64,000 nucleotides of DNA from assembly GCA_020635905.1 (NCBI GenBank), contig JACJYV010000002.1:1178001-1242000 (forward strand). Direction: 5' to 3'. A program made the translations under genes and the position numbers. The stretch comes from Bacteroidia bacterium. Lineage in GTDB: Bacteria > Bacteroidota > Bacteroidia > J057 > JADKCL01. Positions 7,289 to 16,356 of the stretch are shown in pieces. Position 1 is the stretch's first letter, and each line of letters begins with the position of its first letter. The notes beneath the pieces are model-generated. The model was given only the letters and a program-made list of their open reading frames with translations, did no database searches and was not told the origin of the DNA.

Positions 7289-8887
7289 TTAGATGCCCAG
7301 GGCTATGCGGAGGTCCTCCGGGTTGTGAATCCCTTCCACTGCCTGTAAGGCGAGTGTGACCTTGTTTTCTTTGCGGATGGTGGCCTGGTCGAGGGCCTTG
7401 AAGTCTTTGGGGCTGAATACTGCAAACTCTTGATTGGGCAGTACAACCACAAATGCATTAAGTTCATTGAAAACGAAACCAATTCGTTCCGTTCTGTTCA
7501 TCGGGTAGGGGAGGCAGGCCCGCATCTGTCCGACGAAGTGGAAAACGGTCAGGTCTTTGACGTCGATTTCCGGATGGGAAGGCAGTTCGATTTTGATGCG
7601 GGGTTGCACCAGGTCGGACCGGGTCAGGATGCGGTCACAGTTGTATCCTCCCCACTGGCTTATATCGAAGTGGCGGGTGAGATCTGCCTGCATGGCCATC
7701 CAGCGTTCCTTTTCATCCCGTGCGGCCTTGGCCTTCTGGTAGGCGTCGAGTCGCAGGTTGAATTTTTTCAATTCTTTGGCATAATCTTCTGCATTGAGGA
7801 TCGGACGCACAGGAGTCGAAAAGGATTTGCGCTTATTCTTCAGTTCCAGGGTGTAAAGGCCGCTTTCGGCATCTTTCACTTTCAGGGAGGCTTCAGACCA
7901 GGCCTCTCCAAAAATCCACTGGTTTTCTTCCAACTGTGCCACATCCTGGTATTCCCACTGTACATCTTTATAGGTTCTCAGTTCGGGGAATTGTTCGTAG
8001 TCCACCGCGAAGTCCAGTACCTTCTGGGTTTGACCTTTCAGAATGGGTTTGCGGGGTTCGGCGGGCAATTCCTGCAACTGAGATTTGGCCAGGGCTTTTT
8101 CCACGTTGGGCACGATATCCGCCACCCCAATGTCGGTCCAGCCATGTCCGCTGGCCTCGTCGAGGTAGTAGAGGCGGTGGTCTTTTTCGTCGGTGAAGGA
8201 GGCCAGGTCGATGCCGATGGATTTGCCTTCGGCAAAGAAAATTTCCTCCCCGTTTTGAGATCCGCGAATCTCGTTCATACCTGCGGTCTGGAAGTCGGCC
8301 AGCGTATCGCCGCTGTGGTACTTCATGGTGATTCCGCTCAGCAGCAGGTCGGCAGCATCGTGAAATTCACGGTACTTCAGTTCGACCGGGCCGGTGATGG
8401 GGGCGCCCATTTTGTCCACGAAAGTGTGGGGCGGCACGGTGATCACGGTTCCGTTGTCGAGACGGATGGTTTTACCTTTCTCTGCATTGAAAGTGAAGGT
8501 CATGAAGGGCACGTCTGCTTCAGGTACAGGGGGCTGTATGAGCAGGGGCGGCGCCCCGGAGTTTTGGTCGTTGCCTACGACCAATTCGTGTCCTGGCTCC
8601 AGCACGGTGTCGGGTTTGGATTGATCTTTATCCCCTTGCAGGGCAAAAAATGCAACCGTTCCCATAACGCCGGCCGTAACCACGGCGGCAGCCCATTTGA
8701 TTAAGGCGCCGGCTTTGGCACCTGCGGATGCACCGCCACCTTGTCCACCGTTGCCGCCATCGGGCCCGTTTCCAGGTCCTGTGTTGGGCAACTGACTTTG
8801 GATCTTATCCCAAAGATCATGGCTTGGTTCCAGCGAATCCAAATTTTCCCGGTTCTGCTGAATGAGTTTTTCCAGCTTATTATACAT
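7289..8887 (-). CDS. Putative membrane-anchored anti-sigma factor with large periplasmic region
   Basis: Protein of 532 aa overlapping the upstream ECF sigma gene by 8 bp. The ATG at 8885-8887 was chosen over a TTG four codons earlier because it lies in the sigma stop region, typical of translational coupling. The first 60 residues are helical and cytosolic (YNKLEKLIQQNRENLD...LWDKIQSQLP). A Gly/Asn-rich linker and one membrane helix (about 84-106, IKWAAAVVTAGVMGTVAFFAL) follow. The periplasmic part begins with a ZU5-like segment (GTVITVPPHTFVDKMGAPI, then VELKYREFHDAADLLLSGI). I infer regulation of the partner sigma factor from gene order and topology; the large C-terminal region, probably the sensor, is of unknown ligand. 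Confidence 0.7.
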   Translation of the reverse strand: MYNKLEKLIQQNRENLDSLEPSHDLWDKIQSQLPNTGPGNGPDGGNGGQGGGASAGAKAGALIKWAAAVVTAGVMGTVAFFALQGDKDQSKPDTVLEPGHELVVGNDQNSGAPPLLIQPPVPEADVPFMTFTFNAEKGKTIRLDNGTVITVPPHTFVDKMGAPITGPVELKYREFHDAADLLLSGITMKYHSGDTLADFQTAGMNEIRGSQNGEEIFFAEGKSIGIDLASFTDEKDHRLYYLDEASGHGWTDIGVADIVPNVEKALAKSQLQELPAEPRKPILKGQTQKVLDFAVDYEQFPELRTYKDVQWEYQDVAQLEENQWIFGEAWSEASLKVKDAESGLYTLELKNKRKSFSTPVRPILNAEDYAKELKKFNLRLDAYQKAKAARDEKERWMAMQADLTRHFDISQWGGYNCDRILTRSDLVQPRIKIELPSHPEIDVKDLTVFHFVGQMRACLPYPMNRTERIGFVFNELNAFVVVLPNQEFAVFSPKDFKALDQATIRKENKVTLALQAVEGIHNPEDLRIALGI

Positions 8888-9446
8888 ATGCTTTCGCAAT
8901 TAAAATTTCACGTAATTTTTTCTTTGCCCGGTGGTACTGGGACTTGGAGGTGGACTCAGAAATGTCCAGGATGTGGGCGATTTCCTCGTGGTTATACCCT
9001 TCGATGAGGAAGAGAGAAAGCACGAGGCGAAACCCTTCAGGCAATTCATCAATGCCCCTTTTGACCTGTTCCACCGTCCAGTCCTGATCGGCATCTCCTT
9101 CATAAGAATCGTCAGCGGGTTGGTGGTAGTCTTCGAGGGGAGTCAGTTGAAGGCGGCGTTTTTTCAGCGCATCAATGCTTTTATTGATCACGATCCGCTT
9201 GAGCCAGGCTCCAAAGGTGGATTCTCCCTTGAAGCGGTGAATTCCGGTAAAAGCATCGACAAAGGCTTCCTGCAATACGTCTTCCGCTTCTGCGGGGTCA
9301 TTTACAATCCGGTTGGCGGTATTGAGCATGGCTTTGACGTAGCGCTGGTACACTTCGAACTGTGCCTTTCGGTTTCCGGCCCTCAGCTTTTCGATCATCT
9401 GATCCTGTTGGGTGGTCGCTTGTAATTCCATAGTAATTTGTACCAT
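8880..9446 (-). CDS. ECF-type RNA polymerase sigma factor
   Basis: Sigma-70 family regulator of about 188 aa. Region 2 is visible as VYQRYVKAMLNTANRIVNDPAEAEDVLQEAF and ...TFGAWLKRIVINKSIDALKKRR. Region 4 is PEGFRLVLSLFLIEGYNHEEIA, with the helix-turn-helix ISESTSKSQYHRAKKKLREIL. The start is ATG at 9446, or possibly the ATG at 9431, which also precedes a good region 2. It forms an overlapping pair with the downstream membrane protein, the usual layout of sigma and anti-sigma. The regulon is unknown; the divergent lipoprotein gene at 9665 is an obvious candidate target. Confidence 0.92.
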   Translation of the reverse strand: MVQITMELQATTQQDQMIEKLRAGNRKAQFEVYQRYVKAMLNTANRIVNDPAEAEDVLQEAFVDAFTGIHRFKGESTFGAWLKRIVINKSIDALKKRRLQLTPLEDYHQPADDSYEGDADQDWTVEQVKRGIDELPEGFRLVLSLFLIEGYNHEEIAHILDISESTSKSQYHRAKKKLREILIAKAYV

Positions 9447-9664
9447 CTGCAATCAAGGTCTTTCATCAGCGGGAAAGGTTGCAGAGAATTCTTAAAAATT
9501 TACAAAAAAAGTTACCCAGTTACCATTTCCCATTCCAGTTGGTTCGCAGTCAATGATTTTTGCAACCAGAGTGCAATTCAATTCAACCACTCTCCTATTT
9601 GAAGGAAGGTTTTTTCCCCACTTTTGAATTGTTCAACTGATTATTCAAACTTATCTCTACGATT

Positions 9665-10522
9665 ATGAAAACCACTCAAAAAATTATCAGCCTTGCCCTT
9701 CTTGCTTTGATCATTTTGTCGGGATGTTCCACCCAGGAAGATCTTTTGAAAAATGATGTCATCATGGGAGCCACGGTCAGCCCCCTGCAGATTGCCGAAC
9801 ATGCCACTCAGGCTATTTTGGATGCTACCGAACCTATTACCCCTGCCTGCGACAAGACCCATTTCAGAATTACTGACACTGAAAAGGTGATTCAACTGGC
9901 CAAAATCAGCGAGAAATGTACTGCACCTGCGGGGCGCATTACCCAACTGACCGACATTGAATTTCTGGAAGGTGATGAGACTTTGCTGACGGGGGAGATT
10001 GTGATTGACCATGTACGTCAAAGGTTGGTTCTGATCACGGAAGGCGCCAGCTTCATCCTGGAAATGTCTCACGACGAATTGTTGGCTATTGTGGTGGAGG
10101 GCTGCGATTTGCAAATCCAGGATCCGATCGGCTTCGAAGTGCCCGGCATTTTCCAAACCACTTCGCTGGTTGGTGAATGGGTGAGCGATGATGCCCGCGG
10201 TGTGACCCTGATCTCTTTCAATATTAATGCTGAAATGCTTTATGGAGAGGAAATTACCCGCCCGACTGAAGGGATAGCCACCCGCAGGCCTATTCAGATG
10301 ACCTCTGGCACCGAAGCCACTCTGATGATCGGAACCGAAGCTGAAGGCGATTCACAACAGTTTCTGGTGAAAGTACAAAGCCGCGAAAGCATCACCTTCC
10401 TGAGCGAATCTGCCCAGACCGAGATTGTCTTCACGCTGAAGGACCCATCCACCCTGATGCTGGAAATAAGGGAACTGGAAATGGGCGTGGTGCAGGTGCA
10501 GGAGTTTCACGCCAATCCCTGA
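9665..10522 (+). CDS. Lipoprotein of unknown function
   Basis: Lipoprotein of 285 aa with signal peptide and lipobox ILSGC (Cys21). The mature protein starts with a segment rich in acidic and polar residues (DATEPITPACDKTHFRITD) with paired Cys, and continues into a second domain from about residue 165 (SLVGEWVSDDARGVTLISF) that reads like a lipocalin-type or META-like beta structure. I do not recognise a named family. It is transcribed divergently from the sigma/anti-sigma pair, sharing a 218-bp AT-rich intergenic region, which suggests it could be under that sigma factor. A terminator follows. Confidence 0.7.
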   Translation: MKTTQKIISLALLALIILSGCSTQEDLLKNDVIMGATVSPLQIAEHATQAILDATEPITPACDKTHFRITDTEKVIQLAKISEKCTAPAGRITQLTDIEFLEGDETLLTGEIVIDHVRQRLVLITEGASFILEMSHDELLAIVVEGCDLQIQDPIGFEVPGIFQTTSLVGEWVSDDARGVTLISFNINAEMLYGEEITRPTEGIATRRPIQMTSGTEATLMIGTEAEGDSQQFLVKVQSRESITFLSESAQTEIVFTLKDPSTLMLEIRELEMGVVQVQEFHANP

Positions 10523-10574
10523 TCAGGACTGATCATTGAATTCATCACACATTTGTGGTTTTCAATATCTTGCA

Positions 10575-10604
10575 GAAAGGAGCCTTCGGGCTCCTTTCCT
10601 GTTT
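10575..10604 (+). terminator. Terminator between convergent genes
   Basis: Hairpin AAAGGAGCC-TTCG-GGCTCCTTT with a stable TTCG loop, then CCTGTTTC. It sits between the rightward lipoprotein gene (stop 10522) and the leftward ankyrin gene (stop 10640). The T tract is weak on both sides, so termination may be partial or bidirectional. Confidence 0.65.
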
Positions 10605-10639
10605 CAGGCAGAATGGATTTTGGTAAGATGGAAGGGGGT

Positions 10640-12784
10640 TTAAATCTCCTTCCATTTGCCTTTTTTCAGGCCGGAGAATTTGTGGGTGGTGGGATTATAA
10701 CTGATGTCTTCGTATTTGAACTTCAGGTAGGATTCGGCCATTCCATCTGAGTAGGTTGAGTAAAGGCCGTTTTGTTTCACCTTATACTTATTGTCGAAAG
10801 TGCCCTGGCCAAGCAGGACAATTTCGTCGTACTGGCAGGAAAGCAGGGGTTTGAGGGTTTTATAATCGATTTTTAGCAGACCTTTTTTGCCCCCTGATTC
10901 AGTGTGAAGGTACACGTCGCGCTCTCCCATCTCAAAACGGGTGATTTTTCCGGGGGGAAGCTCCTCTTCAAATTCTTTGCCAATGGAAAGAAAATACTGA
11001 AAAAGCAGCAGTTTGCGGCTGCTTCCTTCCTGACACTCAAAATAATAACGGGCACCAAAGGTGCCATAACCTGTGGCGACCCTTTCCACCTTCTCATATC
11101 TGGGAGGGGTTAGTTCATGGCCATCCAGAGCAACGATCCCCCATTTGCCTCCCCTCATGTACAGGGTCAGCGGACTTTTGTCGAAGGGCAGGAGTTTTTC
11201 AAAAGTGCCCATGACCAGAGGTTGATTCCAGTGGTCGTAAAAAGATCCGTCCCGGGCCTGGTAGCCGCTTTCCTGCAGGATTTGCAGCATTTGGTGGGCC
11301 TTCGGACTTTCAGTCTTCAGATTTTTGTAGGCGTCCATCACTTCCTTGCGAAACCAGGTCAGACTGTTTTGATCCACCTGAAGGACATTGCGGAAGTACT
11401 CCCAGTTGGAGGCGGCCAGATTTTCCTCGTTGCTTTTGCGGAAATCAATGTTTACTTCGTGGGGATACACCTGCAATAAACGATACAGAAGCGGATAGGA
11501 CTGGTTGCTGTTGGCCAGTTGGAGGAGGTTGAGGGAGGTGGTTGAATTCCAGTAATCCCCTTTGGGGCGCTGAATATTGTGGTCGAAATCCAGATTTGCA
11601 TCCAGGGCTTTGACAAAAGCCAGGTCCTCAGAGGTGTAGTCCGTGCTCTTTTTCAGGGCCAGGTGGTACACTTTCATCGTATTGGTTTCTTTGGGGGAAA
11701 GTTTTCCGCCCAGCATTTCCCGCAAAACCACGTCCCAGGCCTCCACATAATCCGCCGGGGTTTTGCCCGTCTTGTCTTTTTTGTCGAGGGGCACGCCCTT
11801 GCTTTTCAGATAGGTTAAGATTTCAAGGTCTTTGGAAGGTACGGCCAGATGCAGCAAATTTTGCCCGTTGCGGTCGCTTACGGCCCAGTCCCAGGTGAGG
11901 GTATTGCCGAAGGCCATGGCAAGCCGGGGATTTTTACCAGCCACGGCCTGCTGCAGGAGGTTGTGCCCCTGAGAATCCCGGTAGTCGAAGCCGGCTCCGT
12001 GCTCTTTGAGCGCCAGAATAAACCGCTCGTAATCCAGCTGGCTGGGGAGCAGGGGCCCCAGGGCCACAAAGCCGGTTTGGGTATGAGGAGAAGAAGCCAG
12101 CATTCGCTCTGCTTTCAGTCCGTCGCTTTTGGCGGGAAAGCAGCCCACTTCATTGAGTTGTTTTTCAAAAAATGCCTCGTCGTGACCAAAGGAATAGGCT
12201 GCCAGCCTGTACATGGATTTGTGGTAGCCATATTTTTGGGTAAACCAGTCAATATACTCCGGGAATTTTTTAAGAAAGGCAGTGGTAATTGCGCTTTCCT
12301 GGTCTTCGAATTTGGATTTTCCTGACAGGGCCTCCATGATCTGGGTGCTGTTGCGGTTGGAGGAATTTTCCATGAATATATCCCACCAGTTGATGTCTGC
12401 CCGGAGGCTGGCTGTTTTGGCAATCAGGACCAGGAGAAACTGGTCGCGGTTTTCGCTTTGTTCGTTTTGCAGGGCCTCAGAAAGCAGGGTATAGGCCTGG
12501 ACGTTGTTTCCCCGGTGGGTGAGGCGGTCCAGCACGGAAATAAGTACTTTGCCCGGAAACCAACCCCGCCGCATGGGAGTCCGGGATGTCACATCCCATC
12601 CTGTGCACTCGCAGGGATAACCCAGGTCAATTCTGGCTTTCATTTCCTCGTAAAAATTTCCGGTCAGCAGGTTATACATTTCCGTACAGCGGGCCGAGTC
12701 AAGGGAGGAAGTCGCCTGACTGAAGGTGCTTGACCAGGTCAGGAGAAACAGCAGGAACAGAAAGACTGTGCAGGGGTGCTTCAT
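10640..12784 (-). CDS. Secreted ankyrin-repeat / WG-repeat-like protein
   Basis: Protein of 714 aa with an N-terminal signal peptide (HPCTVFLFLLFLLTWSSTFSQA). The middle, about residues 265-360, carries ankyrin-type units with typical NLLHLAV and GKTPADYV turns and a DKKDKTG linker. The C-terminus, about 545-714, has WG/KWG-type beta units (GGKWGIVALDGHELTPPRYEKV, GGKKGLLKIDYKTLKP, LSCQYDEIVLL), as in WG-repeat proteins. Such proteins are usually binding scaffolds of unknown partner. It is monocistronic and convergent with the upstream lipoprotein. Confidence 0.75.
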   Translation of the reverse strand: MKHPCTVFLFLLFLLTWSSTFSQATSSLDSARCTEMYNLLTGNFYEEMKARIDLGYPCECTGWDVTSRTPMRRGWFPGKVLISVLDRLTHRGNNVQAYTLLSEALQNEQSENRDQFLLVLIAKTASLRADINWWDIFMENSSNRNSTQIMEALSGKSKFEDQESAITTAFLKKFPEYIDWFTQKYGYHKSMYRLAAYSFGHDEAFFEKQLNEVGCFPAKSDGLKAERMLASSPHTQTGFVALGPLLPSQLDYERFILALKEHGAGFDYRDSQGHNLLQQAVAGKNPRLAMAFGNTLTWDWAVSDRNGQNLLHLAVPSKDLEILTYLKSKGVPLDKKDKTGKTPADYVEAWDVVLREMLGGKLSPKETNTMKVYHLALKKSTDYTSEDLAFVKALDANLDFDHNIQRPKGDYWNSTTSLNLLQLANSNQSYPLLYRLLQVYPHEVNIDFRKSNEENLAASNWEYFRNVLQVDQNSLTWFRKEVMDAYKNLKTESPKAHQMLQILQESGYQARDGSFYDHWNQPLVMGTFEKLLPFDKSPLTLYMRGGKWGIVALDGHELTPPRYEKVERVATGYGTFGARYYFECQEGSSRKLLLFQYFLSIGKEFEEELPPGKITRFEMGERDVYLHTESGGKKGLLKIDYKTLKPLLSCQYDEIVLLGQGTFDNKYKVKQNGLYSTYSDGMAESYLKFKYEDISYNPTTHKFSGLKKGKWKEI

Positions 12785-12979
12785 GGGGATGAGTTTTTGT
12801 CCAATATAATATTTTCAGGGAAATGATTGGCGTAAAGCACAGCTAAAGGGAATACTTGCCGACACTCTTGATTTTATCACCCTGAAAATGAGCATTGTCT
12901 TCTGTGATATTAAAATAAATTATGGAAATTTGTACCCTCAAGGTATCCCAAAGAGAGTCAGTTAATAAATTACCCGATC

Positions 12980-15607
12980 ATGCCCGATCCGAAAACCAAA
13001 GCTCCTGTTTCAGAGACCGAGTCCAATCCCTACGCCTACGGTGACGAAACCACCGTTTGCCTGGCTCCGCCAGAATTTGATCCTCAGGTATGCGAGGACA
13101 ATGGCGAAAATTCGGGCCTGGAAGGTGAGGGAGAATCCTGCCAGATGGTCGATCCTTTTGCGCCTGCGGCCTGCATGGATGGAGATCCTGATCCCATTGC
13201 AGCGGCCATTGGAACGGCGGTGGCCAATACCAAAAATGGCTGGGCCCGCAAAACCCTGAGCGGACTGGAAAGTACCCTGGTTGCGACCCGCAATATTCTC
13301 AAGGGTGCCGAAACCCAGAATCCGCCCCCCGGCTCCCTGTATCACCCCGATACCTACGCAGGCTGGGACCTGAAAAAAGGCGATCTCAAAAATCTGGATC
13401 TGCTTTTCCAGGCCATTCATGGCGAGGATACCGCCAAGAAAAGGCTGGGCTACCTCAAGACCGCCAAAGGCGGTCTGAAAGGAATCCTGGATCAGGTGAA
13501 GCGCTTTTCCAAATCCAAAGATTACAGCAAGCTGCCGGGTTACCTAGATCTGCAAAAAGCGGTGGACGAAGGTATTTCGGATAAATTTACCGCAGTGCAA
13601 ACCGCCATTGAAGCCACCATGCCCGTGGCCGAGCGTCCTTCCACCAAGGCGAAATCAAGCGGCAGCGGCAATGTGAGCAGCTCAAAAGGCTTCAATAAAG
13701 AGAAAATCACAGATCATACCAAGCTTCCCGGGCTGGCTGCGCCCACGGGTCCTGCTCCCGCAGAAGGATCGCTGGAAGCCCAGGTTGAAGCCAATATGGC
13801 TTCAGATTTTCAGATCGTGGATGCCAGCGTGGAGGATTTTCTGTATGTCAATCTGCCCGAACTGATCGCAGGAAAAGGCAAAATGAAAACCGCCAAAAAG
13901 GCCTGGGCCCTGATTCGCAATTACCGCAACAGTGTGCTGAATCCGCTTTACGGCGAATATGTGAAGGATCCCGAAAATGTGGGGAAAAAGGAGGCGTACG
14001 AGGCCGCATTGGCCAATATGGAAAAAGAGATAGGTCCGCAGGTACGGGCCATTGCCCGGGCCTGGTGGGCCACAGATGTGGAAGGAATCACCAACCTCAC
14101 CGCAGAAAGCACGAATATCGGCAAAGATCTGGGGCAGAATCTGGAAAGTATTGCCACCGCTACGGCCCAGCCCGAATTTGATCCCGCCACCCTCGATACC
14201 ACAGGCCTGAAAGAATCTCTGGGCAGCCTCAAGAAACGGATTCAGGGCGTGCGCAGCTCTTCAGAAGATGTGGGTATGAGCGAGGCAGACGAAAAGTACT
14301 GTCTCAATAAAGGCTATACTGCCATGGTCGAAACAGGAAGCGCCCTCAAGGTGCTCGGCAAGAAAAAGCTGACTTCCGGCGACCTCACCAAACTTTCGGG
14401 CCACATTCAAAAAGCGATTGACCACCAAAAACTGGTCTCTGAAAAGCTGGAAATCGCCAAAGCTGCGGCAGTGGCCAAAAATGACAGCCTCAAAGACATC
14501 ATTGACCGCATCAATGACCCGGAAAAAACTCCGTTGGTGAAAGAGGTGAAGCGCCACAAAGTTTCGGTGAAATTTACGGGCAAGGAAGGAAACGAAACCA
14601 CTGCTTCCTACAACACCAAGCCCGAATCCACCATTGGCATCTACGAAGATGTGTGGTCGCCCATGTCCATTTCGGACCAGAAAGGCAGTTTCAACCGCCC
14701 GACGGGCGGTGAAAGGGGAGCCCAGGTGTACCGCGACCTGAAAGGTAATCATGGATTCCCCGAAGGGGAAGCCAAAGTGCTGGGCTCCGTGGCCGTGGGC
14801 GAAGGCGATTTTCACAGCATCAACACCGTGGACATCATGCGCATCAGTCTGGGCTTTATCCAGTTTGCCGGCGCCTCCTTCGTGGGTCTGTTGGGCGACC
14901 TGAAAAAGGCCGATCCCGCCTACTACCAGAAGCAATTTGCCAATTACGGCATCCTGATCAACGACGGAAAGTCGAAGATGCCCAAAATCACCACCCGCGA
15001 CACCCGCTTCAAGCCAGGCCAGCAGGTGGACCATCCGGCGGAGGAGCACAATAAAAATCTGGGTAAAATCGTGGTGTACGACCACCAAAACCGGGTTTGG
15101 GTCAGCGGACTGGAAGCCATGGCGGTCCTGCAGTCAGATCCCCGCTACCTCACCCTGATCCAGTCATCCGCGGGTGATGTAGAAATGAAGCTGGCCCAGG
15201 TCAACCGGGCCCGTTTTGGCTACCTGCATCCTGTGCGCAAAACCACTGTTTCCTATGCCGATCTTGGGTTGGTGGATCCCGATCTTCCCGAAGGCTCCAA
15301 AAAGAAGAGCGATAAGAAGGTGAAAATCAGCGATGTGATGAATAACGAAGTGGCCATTTATGCGGCTACTGCCTGGGGTATCGCAGCCGGACCGGCCAAA
15401 GGACAATCGCTGGCCCGCAAATTCCTGATTGGCTTTGTCAAGGAAAAAGGCATCAAGACGATCGAGGAACTCAAAGGCATCAGTCAGACCGAACTGGCCG
15501 AATACGTGCGCCGCACCCACGATTCCAGCACCTGGTCGCGCCCCGACAAACTGGGCGAAGCCCTGGGCAGCCCCCTCAGCAAGTCTGAGTACATTGGGAA
15601 TCCGTGA
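12980..15607 (+). CDS. Large signal-less protein with lysozyme-like segment, possible exported effector
   Basis: Protein of 875 aa without signal peptide or membrane helix and with an unusual acidic, Cys-containing N-terminus including LAPPEFDPQ (about residues 29-36). Residues 80-590 are mostly helical and Lys-rich, with a Ser/Gly/Pro linker near 220-262. Residues about 600-660 (GEGDFHSINTVD, ISLGFIQFAG, then FANYGI) match the pattern I associate with lysozyme-like peptidoglycan or chitosan hydrolases found in phage and toxin proteins, with Glu608 as possible catalytic acid; this is pattern memory, not a search. The remaining C-terminal helices are unrecognised. It lies next to the aspzincin operon, which supports an effector or cargo role. 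Confidence 0.55.
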   Translation: MPDPKTKAPVSETESNPYAYGDETTVCLAPPEFDPQVCEDNGENSGLEGEGESCQMVDPFAPAACMDGDPDPIAAAIGTAVANTKNGWARKTLSGLESTLVATRNILKGAETQNPPPGSLYHPDTYAGWDLKKGDLKNLDLLFQAIHGEDTAKKRLGYLKTAKGGLKGILDQVKRFSKSKDYSKLPGYLDLQKAVDEGISDKFTAVQTAIEATMPVAERPSTKAKSSGSGNVSSSKGFNKEKITDHTKLPGLAAPTGPAPAEGSLEAQVEANMASDFQIVDASVEDFLYVNLPELIAGKGKMKTAKKAWALIRNYRNSVLNPLYGEYVKDPENVGKKEAYEAALANMEKEIGPQVRAIARAWWATDVEGITNLTAESTNIGKDLGQNLESIATATAQPEFDPATLDTTGLKESLGSLKKRIQGVRSSSEDVGMSEADEKYCLNKGYTAMVETGSALKVLGKKKLTSGDLTKLSGHIQKAIDHQKLVSEKLEIAKAAAVAKNDSLKDIIDRINDPEKTPLVKEVKRHKVSVKFTGKEGNETTASYNTKPESTIGIYEDVWSPMSISDQKGSFNRPTGGERGAQVYRDLKGNHGFPEGEAKVLGSVAVGEGDFHSINTVDIMRISLGFIQFAGASFVGLLGDLKKADPAYYQKQFANYGILINDGKSKMPKITTRDTRFKPGQQVDHPAEEHNKNLGKIVVYDHQNRVWVSGLEAMAVLQSDPRYLTLIQSSAGDVEMKLAQVNRARFGYLHPVRKTTVSYADLGLVDPDLPEGSKKKSDKKVKISDVMNNEVAIYAATAWGIAAGPAKGQSLARKFLIGFVKEKGIKTIEELKGISQTELAEYVRRTHDSSTWSRPDKLGEALGSPLSKSEYIGNP

Positions 15608-15750
15608 TCCGCGAATGCGGGGAATGATTTAACGGTCAGGACTTTTTTTGCGCAGAAAGTGATTTGAAGGGTGATTCGTGCAACCTTTCAAATTTACGGG
15701 AGACTCTTGAAGGATAATTATTCCATTTAAGAAACGTCCCAAATTCTGTC

Positions 15751-16329
15751 ATGAAAACCAATCTGTTTATTCTTATAGCATTTCCCTGCTCTCTCCTGCT
15801 TTATTCCTTTACCTTTTTTCCCGGCCTTCCCCAAGGCTGGCACAAATCGGGCAATATGGCCGACCAGTACGATATGGGAATGGATTATGAAGTCCTGCAA
15901 TCAGGCAAAGGAGCTGCATTTATTGCCTCCAAAGCGGAAAAAATCAAAGGTTTTGGCACCCTGATGCAAACCTGTTCGGCTGAAAAACACCTGGGCAAAA
16001 AGATCAGGTTGTCGGGATTTATGAAAACGGATCACGTGAAAGGCTGGGCGGGCCTTTGGCTGCGGGTGGATGATAAATATTCTGAGCATCCCCTGAGATT
16101 TGACAATATGCAAAACCGTCCCGTCAAAGGAACAACTGACTGGAAGAAATACGAAATAGAACTGGATGTGCCGGTTTATAGTTCCAATCTTAATTTTGGA
16201 GCGTTGCTGGTGGGAACAGGCCGAATCTGGTTTGATGAAATTAAGATTGAGATTCTGGGTGATATGGGGAAAATCCCGACTTCTGAAGAAATTTTGGATG
16301 CACCCTTCAATCTTCAGTTTGAAAATTGA
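15751..16329 (+). CDS. Secreted jelly-roll (carbohydrate-binding-like) protein
   Basis: Protein of 192 aa with an N-terminal hydrophobic signal (about residues 1-25). The rest resembles the domain attached to some AraC-type regulators in Firmicutes. Shared features are YDMGMDYEV, GFGTLMQ, VKGWAGLWLRVDD, LRFDNMQNRPVKGTTDW and a closing strand GRIWFDEIKIE. The fold is probably a galactose-binding-like jelly roll, so sugar or glycan binding is inferred. It stands 143 bp after the 875-aa gene and converges on the aspzincin operon. Confidence 0.65.
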   Translation: MKTNLFILIAFPCSLLLYSFTFFPGLPQGWHKSGNMADQYDMGMDYEVLQSGKGAAFIASKAEKIKGFGTLMQTCSAEKHLGKKIRLSGFMKTDHVKGWAGLWLRVDDKYSEHPLRFDNMQNRPVKGTTDWKKYEIELDVPVYSSNLNFGALLVGTGRIWFDEIKIEILGDMGKIPTSEEILDAPFNLQFEN

Positions 16330-16356
16330 CCGGTAATGCGGTCCCGGGCAAATTTC

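Noticed and set aside
7430..8704. 424-codon open frame on the plus strand
   Set aside because: Antisense to the anti-sigma gene; no start signal, no recognisable domain and His/Gly/Gln-biased composition.
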